Shown one piece after another: positions 24,525 through 33,678 of a stretch of DNA of 35,899 nt. The stretch covers positions 1-35,899 of the forward strand of contig JALZWO010000225.1 in NCBI GenBank assembly GCA_023300375.1. The letters run 5' to 3'. A program made the position numbers and the translations under genes. Position 1 is the stretch's first letter, and every line of letters starts with the position of its first letter. The notes under the pieces were generated by a model, which was given only the letters and a program-made list of their open reading frames with translations, had not been told where the DNA came from and did not search any database. The stretch comes from Granulosicoccus sp. Its GTDB lineage: Bacteria > Pseudomonadota > Gammaproteobacteria > Granulosicoccales > Granulosicoccaceae.

Positions 24525-25892
24525 CTAGCTGACTTCTTCGTATCGCGCCTTATCCACTTTCATATACGCCACACCTTCGTCGATCTTCACAACCACCTCT
24601 TCCACACCAGGCTTGGCTAGGAGCTCCTCTATTAAGCTATCAGTGCGCTGTTTGTCATTATCACTGAGAGGACGACGGTGTGTGGCCATTTTGCGTGGCG
24701 GCTGAAAAGGCCACAATGTGGCAAGCCAAACCAAAGTTAGAGCGCCCATTACCAGATAAAGCCCTGTGGCACCGACCCAGCCGTAGAGCCAACCTGCCCC
24801 AGCACCGCCCACAAAAGCACCCAAAAACTGGCTGCTGGAGTAGAGCCCCATCGCACTGCCCTTGGCGGCAGCTGGCGCAAGACGCGACACCAGAGACGGT
24901 AGCAAGGCCTCCAAAGTGTTCAAAAAACTGAAAAACACAGTCACTCCCACAAACAGCACGATGACGTTGCTAGGAATAGACAGCAGCCCAGGGCCTGCAA
25001 AAATGAGTTGCGTCACGCCCATACCACCCACGCAAAACAGCAATACCCCACGCATGGCGCGCTTCTCACCATGGATGATAAGCGGCACCATCACACCAAT
25101 GGATAGCACCACCGCTGGCAGATAGATAAGCCACTGCCTGTCAACAGAAAGGCCAGCATCTCTAAGCTCGAGCGGCACCGCAAAGAAGATCGCTGTAATT
25201 AGCAGATGCAGCATGAAGATACTGCCATCGAGGCGTAACAACTGCGGGTTTTGTATCAGTTTTTTCATCGTGCCGATATTCGCCCCAGTGTCGGCGCTGT
25301 AATGGCAACGATCGGGGTTGGGTACGACGGTATGTAGCAACACGATACCCACAACAGCGGTTGTGGCCGTGAGCCAGAACAAACCATCGATCGAAAACCA
25401 GCCAATGAGTAATGGCCCGAGGATCAGTGCCAGCACGAATGCAAAACCAATACTGGCCCCAAGGCTTGCCATAACTTTGGTGCGTTGTTCTTCACGTGTT
25501 AGGTCAGCCGCCAGCGCCATCAGCGCTGCTGATATAGCACCCGCCCCTTGTAAGGAACGGCCAAAGATGACGCCATAGATGGACTCGGAGGTGGCGGCAA
25601 TGACGCTACCGATAGCCAACAACATCAGGCCAAGCGTAATCACGTTCTTGCGCCCTATGCGATCACTAAGCATACCGAAAGGCACTTGAAAGCAGGCCTG
25701 CAACAAACCGTAGCTGCCGATCGCTAGGCCCACCAGAAACGGCGTGCTGTGCTCGTAGTGATCACCAAACAAACTGAACACAGGCAGCACAATAAACAGG
25801 CCAACCATCCGAACGATGTAGATCAAAGCCAATGACCAAGCGGCCCGCCGCTCCTTAGGCAATAACGATGCTGATGTAGAACTCTGACTCAT
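24525..25892 (-). CDS. YajR-like MFS transporter with C-terminal YAM-type domain
   Basis: A 455-residue major-facilitator protein with 12 predicted helices. Motif A is GMLSDRIGRK at residues 73-82 between helices 2 and 3. Helix 1 carries LIYIVRMVGLFIVLPVFSLFG, cut here to its core IVRMVGLFIVLPVF, typical of this group. The last about 70 residues are soluble, and the final part (KPGVEEVVVKIDEGVAYMKV) matches the small ferredoxin-like YAM domain known from E. coli YajR. The substrate is unknown. It is divergent from uvrA across 177 bases, an arrangement familiar from pseudomonads and relatives, where ssb usually follows. Here no ssb follows; the inositol locus does. Confidence 0.88.
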   Translation of the reverse strand: MSQSSTSASLLPKERRAAWSLALIYIVRMVGLFIVLPVFSLFGDHYEHSTPFLVGLAIGSYGLLQACFQVPFGMLSDRIGRKNVITLGLMLLAIGSVIAATSESIYGVIFGRSLQGAGAISAALMALAADLTREEQRTKVMASLGASIGFAFVLALILGPLLIGWFSIDGLFWLTATTAVVGIVLLHTVVPNPDRCHYSADTGANIGTMKKLIQNPQLLRLDGSIFMLHLLITAIFFAVPLELRDAGLSVDRQWLIYLPAVVLSIGVMVPLIIHGEKRAMRGVLLFCVGGMGVTQLIFAGPGLLSIPSNVIVLFVGVTVFFSFLNTLEALLPSLVSRLAPAAAKGSAMGLYSSSQFLGAFVGGAGAGWLYGWVGATGLYLVMGALTLVWLATLWPFQPPRKMATHRRPLSDNDKQRTDSLIEELLAKPGVEEVVVKIDEGVAYMKVDKARYEEVS

Positions 25893-26069
25893 GGAATACA
25901 GTTCATAAAGTGAAGTGGCGCAACTAAAGCTATGGTGCGAAACGGTGGACGCAGGGTTTGGGCCGAGCCCTTAGAGCTGCCCCGCAATCTCTGTATAGTA
26001 TCAGTACGGTGCGCTTCGAACCACGTAAACCAGAACGACGGGGCTATCCGTCAAACTAGCGAGTAATTG

Positions 26070-29033
26070 ATGGATACCATCCGCGTCAGAGGTGCTCGTA
26101 CGCACAATCTGAAAAACATTGACGCAGACCTACCGCGCGATTCATTGATTGTTATTACTGGCTTGTCCGGTTGTGGCAAATCGTCTTTGGCCTTCGACAC
26201 CTTGTTCGCCGAAGGACAACGCCGCTATGTAGAGTCGCTGTCGGCGTATGCGCGGCAGTTTCTGTCAGTCATGGACAAGCCCGATGTGGACATGATTGAC
26301 GGGCTCTCCCCAGCGATTGCCATTGAACAAAAATCAACCTCACACAATCCACGCTCAACCGTTGGCACCATCACTGAGGTGTACGACTACCTGCGCTTGC
26401 TATTTGCCCGTGTGGGCACACCTACCTGCCCCAAGCACGGTGAAGTATTAGAGGCGCAAACCCTGAGCCAAATGGTTGACCACGTTTTGCAAATGCCCAC
26501 AGGCCAAGCAATGGTGCTGCTTGCGCCAGTGGTCAAAGATCGTAAAGGTGATCACGCAACCTTGTTGGAACAATTACGCGCCCAAGGGTATTTGCGAGCG
26601 CGCATTGATGGAGTAATTACAGAACTGGAAGGCGACATCACCCTCGCCGCCAAGAAAAAACACCGCATCGATGTGGTGGTGGATCGTTTCAAGGTGCGAG
26701 ACGATCAACGACTACGACTGGCCGAATCGTTTGAAACAGCCACAAATCTCGGTGAAGGTAACGCTATTGTCACCGCTTTGGATGGTAGCGAAAGCGATGT
26801 CGTTTTCTCCACCCACTTTGCCTGTAGCCAATGTGGCTATTCATTGGCAGAGCTGGAGCCTCGTGCATTCTCATTCAATAGCCCACACGGTGCCTGCCCC
26901 ACCTGCGATGGCTTAGGTGTGAGTCAGTACTTTGATGAAAGCTTGATCGTGACGAACGATGAAATCAGTCTGGCAGGTGGTGCGGTGCGTGGCTGGGATC
27001 GGAAAAACCCCTACTACTTTCAGATGCTCAAGTCCTTGGCTGCGCACTACCAATTTGACGTAAACACCATCTACAACGAGCTCGACGAAAAAATACAAAA
27101 CATGTTGCTCTACGGCTCAGGAGATGTACAAATCAAGTTCACCTATCAGAGCGACAAGAGCCAGGCAGTGCGTGAATCGGTTCGAGTCTTTGAAGGCGTG
27201 ATTCCCAACTTGCAACGCCGTTACCGCGAAACAGAGTCCAATACGGTTCGCGATGAGCTCGCTAAGTTGTTATCCAGCGATACCTGCCCAGACTGCAAAG
27301 GCGCTCGACTCAATGAGGCCGCACGGCACGTCCTGATAGACGGGAACACCTTGCCATCGATTGTGAATTTATCGATAGGCCAAAGCGTGCAATTGATACA
27401 AAACTTACAACTGGTTGGTCAACGCAAAGAGGTTGCCAGCAAAATCACAAAAGAGGTACAACAACGTTTGCAATTTCTGGTTAACGTTGGATTGGACTAC
27501 CTGTCACTCGACAGAAGTGCCGACACCCTATCTGGTGGTGAAGCACAACGCATACGCCTAGCCAGTCAGATTGGCGCGGGCTTGCAAGGCGTTATGTACG
27601 TGCTCGATGAGCCCTCTATTGGCTTGCATCAACGAGACAACGACAAACTACTTGGCACACTGGCGTATCTGCGGGATCTAGGCAACACGGTGATTGTTGT
27701 GGAGCACGATGAGGACGCTATTCGTACCGCTGATCACGTTATCGACATAGGGCCCGGTGCTGGTGTACACGGCGGCACCATCGTGGCCGAAGGTACACCA
27801 CAAGATATTATCGATCACCCAGATTCCATTACCGGCCAATATCTAAAAGGCACGCGGCACATTGAGATTCCTGAACGCAAGACACCTAGTAAACAGTTCA
27901 TCTCTATAAAGCAGGCACAAGGCAATAATCTTAAAAACGTAGATGTAAAAATTCCTGTTGGGCTATGCACTGTGGTTACCGGTGTGTCAGGCTCAGGCAA
28001 ATCAACACTTGTGAACAACACGCTTTATTACAATGCTGCCAATCTTATAAACGGCGCACACCATAAAAGCGCAAAGGTAGGCAGTGTTACCGGCCTCAAC
28101 AGTTTTGATAAAATTGTAGCGATAGATCAAAGCGCAATCGGGCGCACGCCACGTAGTAACCCTGCCACCTATTCAGGTTTGTTCTCCACTATCAGAGAAT
28201 TGTTTGCAGGTACTCATGAAGCTCGCTCACGAGGGTATCAGGCTGGGCGTTTTAGCTTCAACGTCAAAGGCGGACGCTGTGAGGCGTGCCAAGGCGATGG
28301 CCTTATAAAAGTTGAAATGCATTTTTTGCCTGATGTGTATGTGCCTTGTGATGTGTGCGAAGCGAAACGCTACGGACGTGAAACACTAGACATTCGCTAC
28401 AAAGGACAGAACATTCACCAAGTACTCACTATGACGGTTGAGGAGGCGAATCACTTTTTCTCAGCTGTACCTGTTCTGCACAGAAAACTGCAAACGCTGA
28501 TGGATGTGGGGCTCTCTTATATTACGTTAGGCCAAAACGCCACCACACTCTCTGGCGGTGAAGCACAGCGCATAAAGCTGGCGCGGGAACTCTCTAAACG
28601 CGATACAGGCAACACCCTATACATACTGGACGAGCCTACAACCGGTCTTCATTTTGAAGATGTGAAAGCTCTGCTAATCGTGTTGCAACGACTACGAGAC
28701 GCTGGTAATACCGTCGTCATAATCGAACACAATCTCGATGTAATAAAAACCGCAGACTGGCTTATCGACATGGGACCTGAAGGCGGACAAGGTGGCGGTA
28801 TGGTCGTGGCTAGCGGACCACCTGAAGATATTGTGGCTTGCGATGCGTCCTATACAGGCTATTACCTAAAGCCGATTCTTGCAGCTGTCGCGGCCAATGG
28901 CGCAACATCTGCCTCGGCTAAAAAGCCAAAGGCAACAGCAAAAAAGGTAGCTGGCAAGAAATTGGCTAAAGCGACGGGGAAGAAAACTGCAGTGAGCAAG
29001 AAAATTACAAAGACACTGGGCTTAAAGAAATAA
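26070..29033 (+). CDS. uvrA: UvrABC excision nuclease subunit A with lysine-rich tail
   Basis: DNA-damage recognition ATPase of nucleotide excision repair, 987 residues against the usual 940-950. In order: first Walker [10 protein letters not shown] (about 31-39; Cys replaces the more usual Ser), the first zinc site [13 protein letters not shown]...CPTCDG, signature [29 protein letters not shown]; second Walker [14 protein letters not shown], zinc finger CEACQGDG...[10 protein letters not shown], signature [16 protein letters not shown] and [13 protein letters not shown] start at ATG 26070 ([16 protein letters not shown]), not the adjacent upstream TTG. The final 50 residues have 15 Lys and 13 Ala and no acidic residue, an H1-histone-like tail. 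No good LexA box is seen upstream. Confidence 0.97.
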   Translation: MDTIRVRGARTHNLKNIDADLPRDSLIVITGLSGCGKSSLAFDTLFAEGQRRYVESLSAYARQFLSVMDKPDVDMIDGLSPAIAIEQKSTSHNPRSTVGTITEVYDYLRLLFARVGTPTCPKHGEVLEAQTLSQMVDHVLQMPTGQAMVLLAPVVKDRKGDHATLLEQLRAQGYLRARIDGVITELEGDITLAAKKKHRIDVVVDRFKVRDDQRLRLAESFETATNLGEGNAIVTALDGSESDVVFSTHFACSQCGYSLAELEPRAFSFNSPHGACPTCDGLGVSQYFDESLIVTNDEISLAGGAVRGWDRKNPYYFQMLKSLAAHYQFDVNTIYNELDEKIQNMLLYGSGDVQIKFTYQSDKSQAVRESVRVFEGVIPNLQRRYRETESNTVRDELAKLLSSDTCPDCKGARLNEAARHVLIDGNTLPSIVNLSIGQSVQLIQNLQLVGQRKEVASKITKEVQQRLQFLVNVGLDYLSLDRSADTLSGGEAQRIRLASQIGAGLQGVMYVLDEPSIGLHQRDNDKLLGTLAYLRDLGNTVIVVEHDEDAIRTADHVIDIGPGAGVHGGTIVAEGTPQDIIDHPDSITGQYLKGTRHIEIPERKTPSKQFISIKQAQGNNLKNVDVKIPVGLCTVVTGVSGSGKSTLVNNTLYYNAANLINGAHHKSAKVGSVTGLNSFDKIVAIDQSAIGRTPRSNPATYSGLFSTIRELFAGTHEARSRGYQAGRFSFNVKGGRCEACQGDGLIKVEMHFLPDVYVPCDVCEAKRYGRETLDIRYKGQNIHQVLTMTVEEANHFFSAVPVLHRKLQTLMDVGLSYITLGQNATTLSGGEAQRIKLARELSKRDTGNTLYILDEPTTGLHFEDVKALLIVLQRLRDAGNTVVIIEHNLDVIKTADWLIDMGPEGGQGGGMVVASGPPEDIVACDASYTGYYLKPILAAVAANGATSASAKKPKATAKKVAGKKLAKATGKKTAVSKKITKTLGLKK

Positions 29034-29050
29034 CTTCAAGAACAAGTGGG

Positions 29051-30226
29051 TTAGCCTACCTTGCGTCTAAGGGATATCACAACACCTCGGCGCGGCATGC
29101 CGCCATCAAAATGTTCACCTGCCCAACATCCTTCAGCCAATATATTTTTATCAGGTATTCCTGAAAAAAGCAGTTCATCACGAACGCGCTCGGCACGACC
29201 AAGCGCGAGAGCTTCCTGCCCACCCACTACAGAAGTGTTGCCATGAGAGCAGCCAATAATTGACACTACATCGCTGTCAGGATTAAAACCTTGAAGTAAC
29301 GCAGCAACTTGCGCTTTGTTATTGGAACCCATGCGAATCGAATCGTTGGCGAACGTCAACACCTTCTCTTTAACAATAAGCGTATCAACAAGCTCCGACT
29401 CAAAATTGGATATTAATGTCGAGCGAATATTGTTTGGGTTAACACTTGGGCGGGGGACATTGGCTGAAGAATTAACTGACGAATTCGCTAACGACTTAGG
29501 AGTTGACGTTTTAGGTAACTGCAGTGCCAACGCGTTAGGCTCGTTGAGCTCACCAGTAAAAGAGCTGTTCTGAGCGGGCCCATTGGTTGATTGACTAACA
29601 ATAGCTTGCGCTTGATTCGTTTGCGTTTTTTGCACATCCGCAACCAACTGTGGCAGTGGCGGCCTCTTCTTTGGCTTATTTGAATTGCGACCATCAATAG
29701 GCGTGAAAATGTCGTCGTCGTTTACCAAACGAGACGCATCAGCACCGCGAACAGACATTTCTCCCAAGGGACGCACATTATTATCTGTGTCCATTGCGTA
29801 GGAACGACGGACGGCCACATCGCCCACATTAACAGTGACAACCTGAGCAATAACATCAGATGAATTACGCTGATTAGCCGACACATTGGAAAAACTGTAA
29901 CTTACTGGAAGCGCATTGAAGCTTGAGCCTGAGGACCTCATGGCATAACCATTTGCTTGCAGCTCACGATCTAATGCGGCTGCGAATTCGTCTTCCTGAA
30001 CCGTGTCACGTGAGAGCCCAAGAGTCGTAGTATCAGGAGACAGTGAATCAATTTGTCTAAGCACTGAAGCCACATCACGCGATACCAGCTGATTAAATTT
30101 TTGTGAGTTAAGCCCAGTGTTCGCCGCAACAGCTTCACTAGAATTGGGCGTAGCTGAACACCCATACAGTGTCAAAGCCACGAACAAACATACGCCTATT
30201 TTTGACAGGTTTCTTAGGGTTTGCAT
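29051..30226 (-). CDS. OmpA-like domain outer-membrane lipoprotein
   Basis: A 391-residue protein from ATG 30226. The signal is MQTLRNLSKIGVCLFVALTL followed by YGC, making Cys23 the lipidated residue. A GAGGGA ribosome site lies upstream of the ATG; the open frame extends to 30316, but that adds non-signal sequence. Residues about 25-160 form an unassigned domain with a DUF-like alternation of strands. About 170-265 is a low-complexity Ser/Asn/Gln/Pro linker. The C-terminal 110 residues are an OmpA-like peptidoglycan-associating domain: VVSIIGCSHGNTS, ALALGRAERVRDELLFSGI and the closing MPRRGVVISL. It may anchor the outer membrane to peptidoglycan. It converges with uvrA, with only 17 bases between the stops. 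Confidence 0.78.
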   Translation of the reverse strand: MQTLRNLSKIGVCLFVALTLYGCSATPNSSEAVAANTGLNSQKFNQLVSRDVASVLRQIDSLSPDTTTLGLSRDTVQEDEFAAALDRELQANGYAMRSSGSSFNALPVSYSFSNVSANQRNSSDVIAQVVTVNVGDVAVRRSYAMDTDNNVRPLGEMSVRGADASRLVNDDDIFTPIDGRNSNKPKKRPPLPQLVADVQKTQTNQAQAIVSQSTNGPAQNSSFTGELNEPNALALQLPKTSTPKSLANSSVNSSANVPRPSVNPNNIRSTLISNFESELVDTLIVKEKVLTFANDSIRMGSNNKAQVAALLQGFNPDSDVVSIIGCSHGNTSVVGGQEALALGRAERVRDELLFSGIPDKNILAEGCWAGEHFDGGMPRRGVVISLRRKVG

Positions 30227-30661
30227 GTAGAATAATCCCTCATTGTTGGGTATTTGAACCACGCGACATACCTTTGCAGCGTTGTTTAAAAATCGTTCCA
30301 GCCGAGGGCAAATCATTGTAATAATTTAGTGAACGCGCTATCACTTAATGGATAGATAGACACACCCAAACTTTGAAAATAATCACACTTTCACAATAAA
30401 CGCGAAGTAGTTAACATTTTCACTGATAAGCCGGTTAGGTTGCCCTTGGCTGAACTAGAACAAGTGGATACTACTACTGTTAAAAATGATGTCCAGACAT
30501 GGTGTTCGAATAGCGGAGCCAGTTCACATATCACCGTGGCTTTCAACACGCTATAGGCGTAGAGCACGCCTTTTTCCGAACAAGACACATCATTGCCTCT
30601 TAGAAGAGGGCTTGATGTGTCTTGCGAGCTAAGACGAATAGCGGCACTCTTCGCCTAGTCA
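30227..30661. other. Intergenic region downstream of prpE
   Basis: About 435 bases without a convincing gene. It holds the leader and presumed promoter of the OmpA-like lipoprotein and a long hairpin at 30581-30624. A 65-codon minus-strand open frame (30391-30588) runs into the hairpin and has no family features. Confidence 0.5.
30581..30624 (-). terminator. Long hairpin 38 bases after the prpE stop
   Basis: CAAGACACATCA (30581-30592) pairs perfectly with TGATGTGTCTTG (30613-30624). Inside, CCTCT (30596-30600) pairs with AGAGG (30605-30609), giving a near-continuous stem. No T-run follows on the minus strand, so it may be a U-less terminator or an mRNA 3'-end protector for the SDR-prpE transcript. 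Confidence 0.6.
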
Positions 30662-32575
30662 TTACTCCTTATCTAAAACACCTGCAGACTTCATAGCCGC
30701 TTCAATTTCTATCAGAATCTCAGGGTCATCAATGGCTGCTGGCATTTTCCATTCCGTGCCATCACCAATTTTCTGAATAGTGCCCCGAAGTACTTTGCCT
30801 GATCGAGTTTTGGGTAGTCGTTCAACCTCGATAGCCATCTTGAAGGCCGCAACAGGTCCAATCGCATCTCTCACAAATTGCACTAGCTCTGCTTGCAATG
30901 CCTCAGGTGCCTTTGTACATCCATCGTTGGTGACATAGAAGCCCACCGGCAACTGCCCTTTCAAGCTATCGGCCAGGCCCACAACAGCTGTTTCAGCGAT
31001 ATCTGGATGAGTGCCAAGCACCTCTTCCATGGCGCCCGTTGAGAGCCGGTGCCCCGCTACATTGATGATATCGTCGGTACGCGCCATGATAAATAAGTAG
31101 CCATCTTCATCAATGATGCCCGCATCAGCGGTGGCGTAATAGCCTGGAAACTCACTTAAGTAAGCTTTTAAGAATCGCTCCTCAGCATTCCACAATGTGG
31201 GAAACGCCGATGGTGGTAGCGGTAGCTTACAAACGATATTGCCCAATTGCCCAGGTGGCAAAGGATGACCTTCATCGTCTAGCACCTGAATATCATAACC
31301 GGGCATCGGCACACCCGGTGAGCCATACTTAACAGGCAGCAAACCGATGCCAACTGGAATGCCTGAGATAGGCCAGCCTGTCTCTGTCTGCCACCAATGA
31401 TCTATGACTGGGCACTTCAGGTGAGACTCAGCCCATTCGATGGTGGTGGTGTCTGAGCGTTCGCCTGCAAGAAACAAGGTACGCAGAGAGCTCAAATCGT
31501 ATTGCTTTATCAATTCACCGGTAGGGTCAACTTTCTTGATTGCTCGAAATGCGGTAGGCGCAGTAAACAATGCGGCTACCTTGTGATCGTGAATCACACG
31601 CCAGAACGCACCGGCATCGGGTGTTCCTACAGGTTTGCCTTCGTACACAACGGTAGTACAACCGTGCAGCAAAGGCGCATAGCAAATATACGAGTGCCCA
31701 ACCACCCATCCCACATCAGAGGCTGCCCAGAACACATCATCAGGCTTAATGTCGTAGTGGTTGTCCATGGTCCAGCTTAGAGCGACCATGTGTCCACCGT
31801 TATCGCGAACCACACCCTTGGGCTGACCCGTAGTGCCTGAAGTATAAAGAATATACAGTGGATCAGTGGCCGCTACTGGTACGCAATCACTCACACGCCC
31901 GGCAGTTTTAGCGGTACCCACAGCTTCCAGATAATCACTATCACGACCGGCAATCAGTTCACAGGGATGTTGCTCTCGTTGCAGTATTAAACAATTACTG
32001 GGTTTATGGCTGGACAGCTTTATAGCTTCATCGAGCAAAGGCTTATAAGGCACCACGCGTGCAGGCTCAATACCACACGATGCAGAGATGATGAAGTTTG
32101 CCCCGGCATCCTCTATTCTTGTGGCTAACTCTTGCGCTGCAAAGCCACCAAAAACTACAGAATGTATAGCGCCAATGCGAGCGCAGGCCAGCATGGAAAA
32201 TACAGCCTGTGGCACCATGGGTAAGTAGATAATGACCCTGTCACCTTTGACAACACCATTGTCTTGCATGACGGACGCTAATGCTCCAACCTCTTGCAAC
32301 AGATCGTTATAGGTATATTTTTGAACTTGCTCAGTGACAGGGCTATCATAAATTATTGCAAGCTTGTCACCTCTTCCTGCCTCTACATGTCGATCAACAC
32401 AGTTTGCACAGGTGTTGCAAACTGCACCATCAAACCAACGGCCATAGGCGCCCTTTTCAGGGTTGAAAATCTGTGTTGCCGGTTCAACCCAGTCAATGTT
32501 CTCAGCAGCTTTTTGCCAGAACGCTTCCGGGTCTTGCTGCCAATTGGCATAGACGTCTTTGTAGTTGGTTTGCAT
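30662..32575 (-). CDS. prpE: Propionyl-CoA (short-chain acyl-CoA) synthetase
   Basis: AMP-forming acyl-CoA synthetase of 637 residues that activates propionate (or acetate) to the CoA thioester. The N-terminus (RWFDGAVCNTCANCVDRHVE, about 47-66) and IYDSPVT are characteristic of the PrpE/ACSS3 branch rather than Acs. The P-loop YTSGTTGQPKG is at 244-254, the DHWWQTETGWPI block binds adenylate, and the C-terminal TRSGKVLRGTI holds the acetylatable catalytic Lys. It follows the SDR gene by 8 bases with a GAGA-type ribosome site, so the two form an operon. Substrate preference between propionate, acetate and 3-carbon hydroxy-acids cannot be read from sequence. Confidence 0.88.
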   Translation of the reverse strand: MQTNYKDVYANWQQDPEAFWQKAAENIDWVEPATQIFNPEKGAYGRWFDGAVCNTCANCVDRHVEAGRGDKLAIIYDSPVTEQVQKYTYNDLLQEVGALASVMQDNGVVKGDRVIIYLPMVPQAVFSMLACARIGAIHSVVFGGFAAQELATRIEDAGANFIISASCGIEPARVVPYKPLLDEAIKLSSHKPSNCLILQREQHPCELIAGRDSDYLEAVGTAKTAGRVSDCVPVAATDPLYILYTSGTTGQPKGVVRDNGGHMVALSWTMDNHYDIKPDDVFWAASDVGWVVGHSYICYAPLLHGCTTVVYEGKPVGTPDAGAFWRVIHDHKVAALFTAPTAFRAIKKVDPTGELIKQYDLSSLRTLFLAGERSDTTTIEWAESHLKCPVIDHWWQTETGWPISGIPVGIGLLPVKYGSPGVPMPGYDIQVLDDEGHPLPPGQLGNIVCKLPLPPSAFPTLWNAEERFLKAYLSEFPGYYATADAGIIDEDGYLFIMARTDDIINVAGHRLSTGAMEEVLGTHPDIAETAVVGLADSLKGQLPVGFYVTNDGCTKAPEALQAELVQFVRDAIGPVAAFKMAIEVERLPKTRSGKVLRGTIQKIGDGTEWKMPAAIDDPEILIEIEAAMKSAGVLDKE

Positions 32576-32583
32576 GGCTATTC

Positions 32584-33336
32584 TCAGCAGGTGTAGTTCA
32601 TACCTAAGCGACCACCATCAACATAAATGGTTTCCCCGGTAATATAACTGGCTTTCTTGCTCGCCAGAAAAGCCACTGTGTCACCAATTTCTCGAGCACT
32701 ACCAACGCGCTGTAATGGTGTTCGTGACATCACCGTTTTCATAGCGTCTGGATTGGCATTAACGCTTGCCATCATGGCAGTATCTATGGAACCTGGTCCC
32801 ACTGCATTCACACGGATGTTGTGCGGCGCCAGCGCTAATGCTGCCGCCTTGGTTAACTGCGTGACACCACCTTTGGATGCACAGTAGGCAGCAATGGAAG
32901 GAATAGCCACTACCGCATTAATGGAAGACATATTGATAATGGAGCCTTGGACTTCACGAGCAACCATGCTTTTAGCCGCACGTTGCAGAGCCGCGAACGT
33001 ACCAATGAGATTGATATCGATCACTTTACGGAATTCATCAAGTGAGGTCGTCAGAAAATCACCAGGGAGTGCAACACCCGCATTGTTAACGAGAATTTCC
33101 ACCACGCCATGCTCGGCTTCAATGGCATCAAACATGGCGTTAATTTGATCGGTATCAGCCATGTCGCAATGCATGGCAGTGGCTCCATGGCCCAAACGAG
33201 CTGCAGCCTCTTGCACCCCATCGGCATTAATGTCGCACAGTATCAGTTGCGCTCCATCCTCTGCCAGTGCTTCAGCACACGCGTAGCCAATGCCCTGAGC
33301 TGCGCCCGTTACTAACGCCAGTGGTTTGTTAGCCAT
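32584..33336 (-). CDS. Short-chain dehydrogenase/reductase
   Basis: Classical SDR of 250 residues. The cofactor motif is TGAAQGIG (10-17), with Asp in ILCDINADG suggesting NAD rather than NADP. The structural motif is NNAG, the catalytic Ser lies in IINMSSINAV, and YCASK gives the active-site Tyr and Lys. The C-terminus YITGETIYVDGG is standard. The substrate is unknown. Coupling to prpE and divergence from an aldehyde dehydrogenase gene suggest a small pathway that oxidises an alcohol or hydroxy-acid to a CoA-activated acid; this is inference from layout. Confidence 0.88.
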   Translation of the reverse strand: MANKPLALVTGAAQGIGYACAEALAEDGAQLILCDINADGVQEAAARLGHGATAMHCDMADTDQINAMFDAIEAEHGVVEILVNNAGVALPGDFLTTSLDEFRKVIDINLIGTFAALQRAAKSMVAREVQGSIINMSSINAVVAIPSIAAYCASKGGVTQLTKAAALALAPHNIRVNAVGPGSIDTAMMASVNANPDAMKTVMSRTPLQRVGSAREIGDTVAFLASKKASYITGETIYVDGGRLGMNYTC

Positions 33337-33678
33337 TTAGTGGTTGCCTTTGTTGTTTGGTCTGCGGATAGTCTAACAGTATCGGATGTTGTGGCATCTA
33401 ATGGGACAGCGTATAAACAGTATCTGGGCCAGTGCGCCCCATGGCGCTAAACACGCTCTCCGCCGGCGACTACCTTATTGAGCTAACGCAGGCCCAGCAC
33501 ACGTAACTTGCCACGGCAAAAACACGTACATCAACGCCGTGTTGTGACAGGAACAGGCTCTTGATTTCTGCGATACTGGGCAAATGACCGAATGGCCTTT
33601 TCCCAATTCAAACGAAAGCCAGACCCAATGCCATTCACCCGTTGACACCTGCAATTGCCCTACCCTCTGGATGGATTT
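33337..33678. other. Divergent intergenic region between SDR and aldehyde dehydrogenase genes
   Basis: About 340 bases that should hold both promoters. No clear operator palindrome, riboswitch or hairpin is visible to me, and no gene is supported. Confidence 0.5.

Noticed and set aside
24423-24535. Plus-strand reading AAGIVDVLPGAIAVARE as a gene remnant
   Set aside because: It starts right after a stop, is only about 35 codons, and runs into antisense of the MFS gene; no family recognised.
25991-26004. LexA-box-like CTGTATAGTATCAG upstream of uvrA
   Set aside because: The CTG and CAG ends are 8 bases apart instead of 10, so it does not fit the gammaproteobacterial LexA site; probably chance.
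30391-30588. Minus-strand 65-codon open frame downstream of prpE
   Set aside because: It begins just beside the hairpin, has no recognisable domain and no clear ribosome-binding site.
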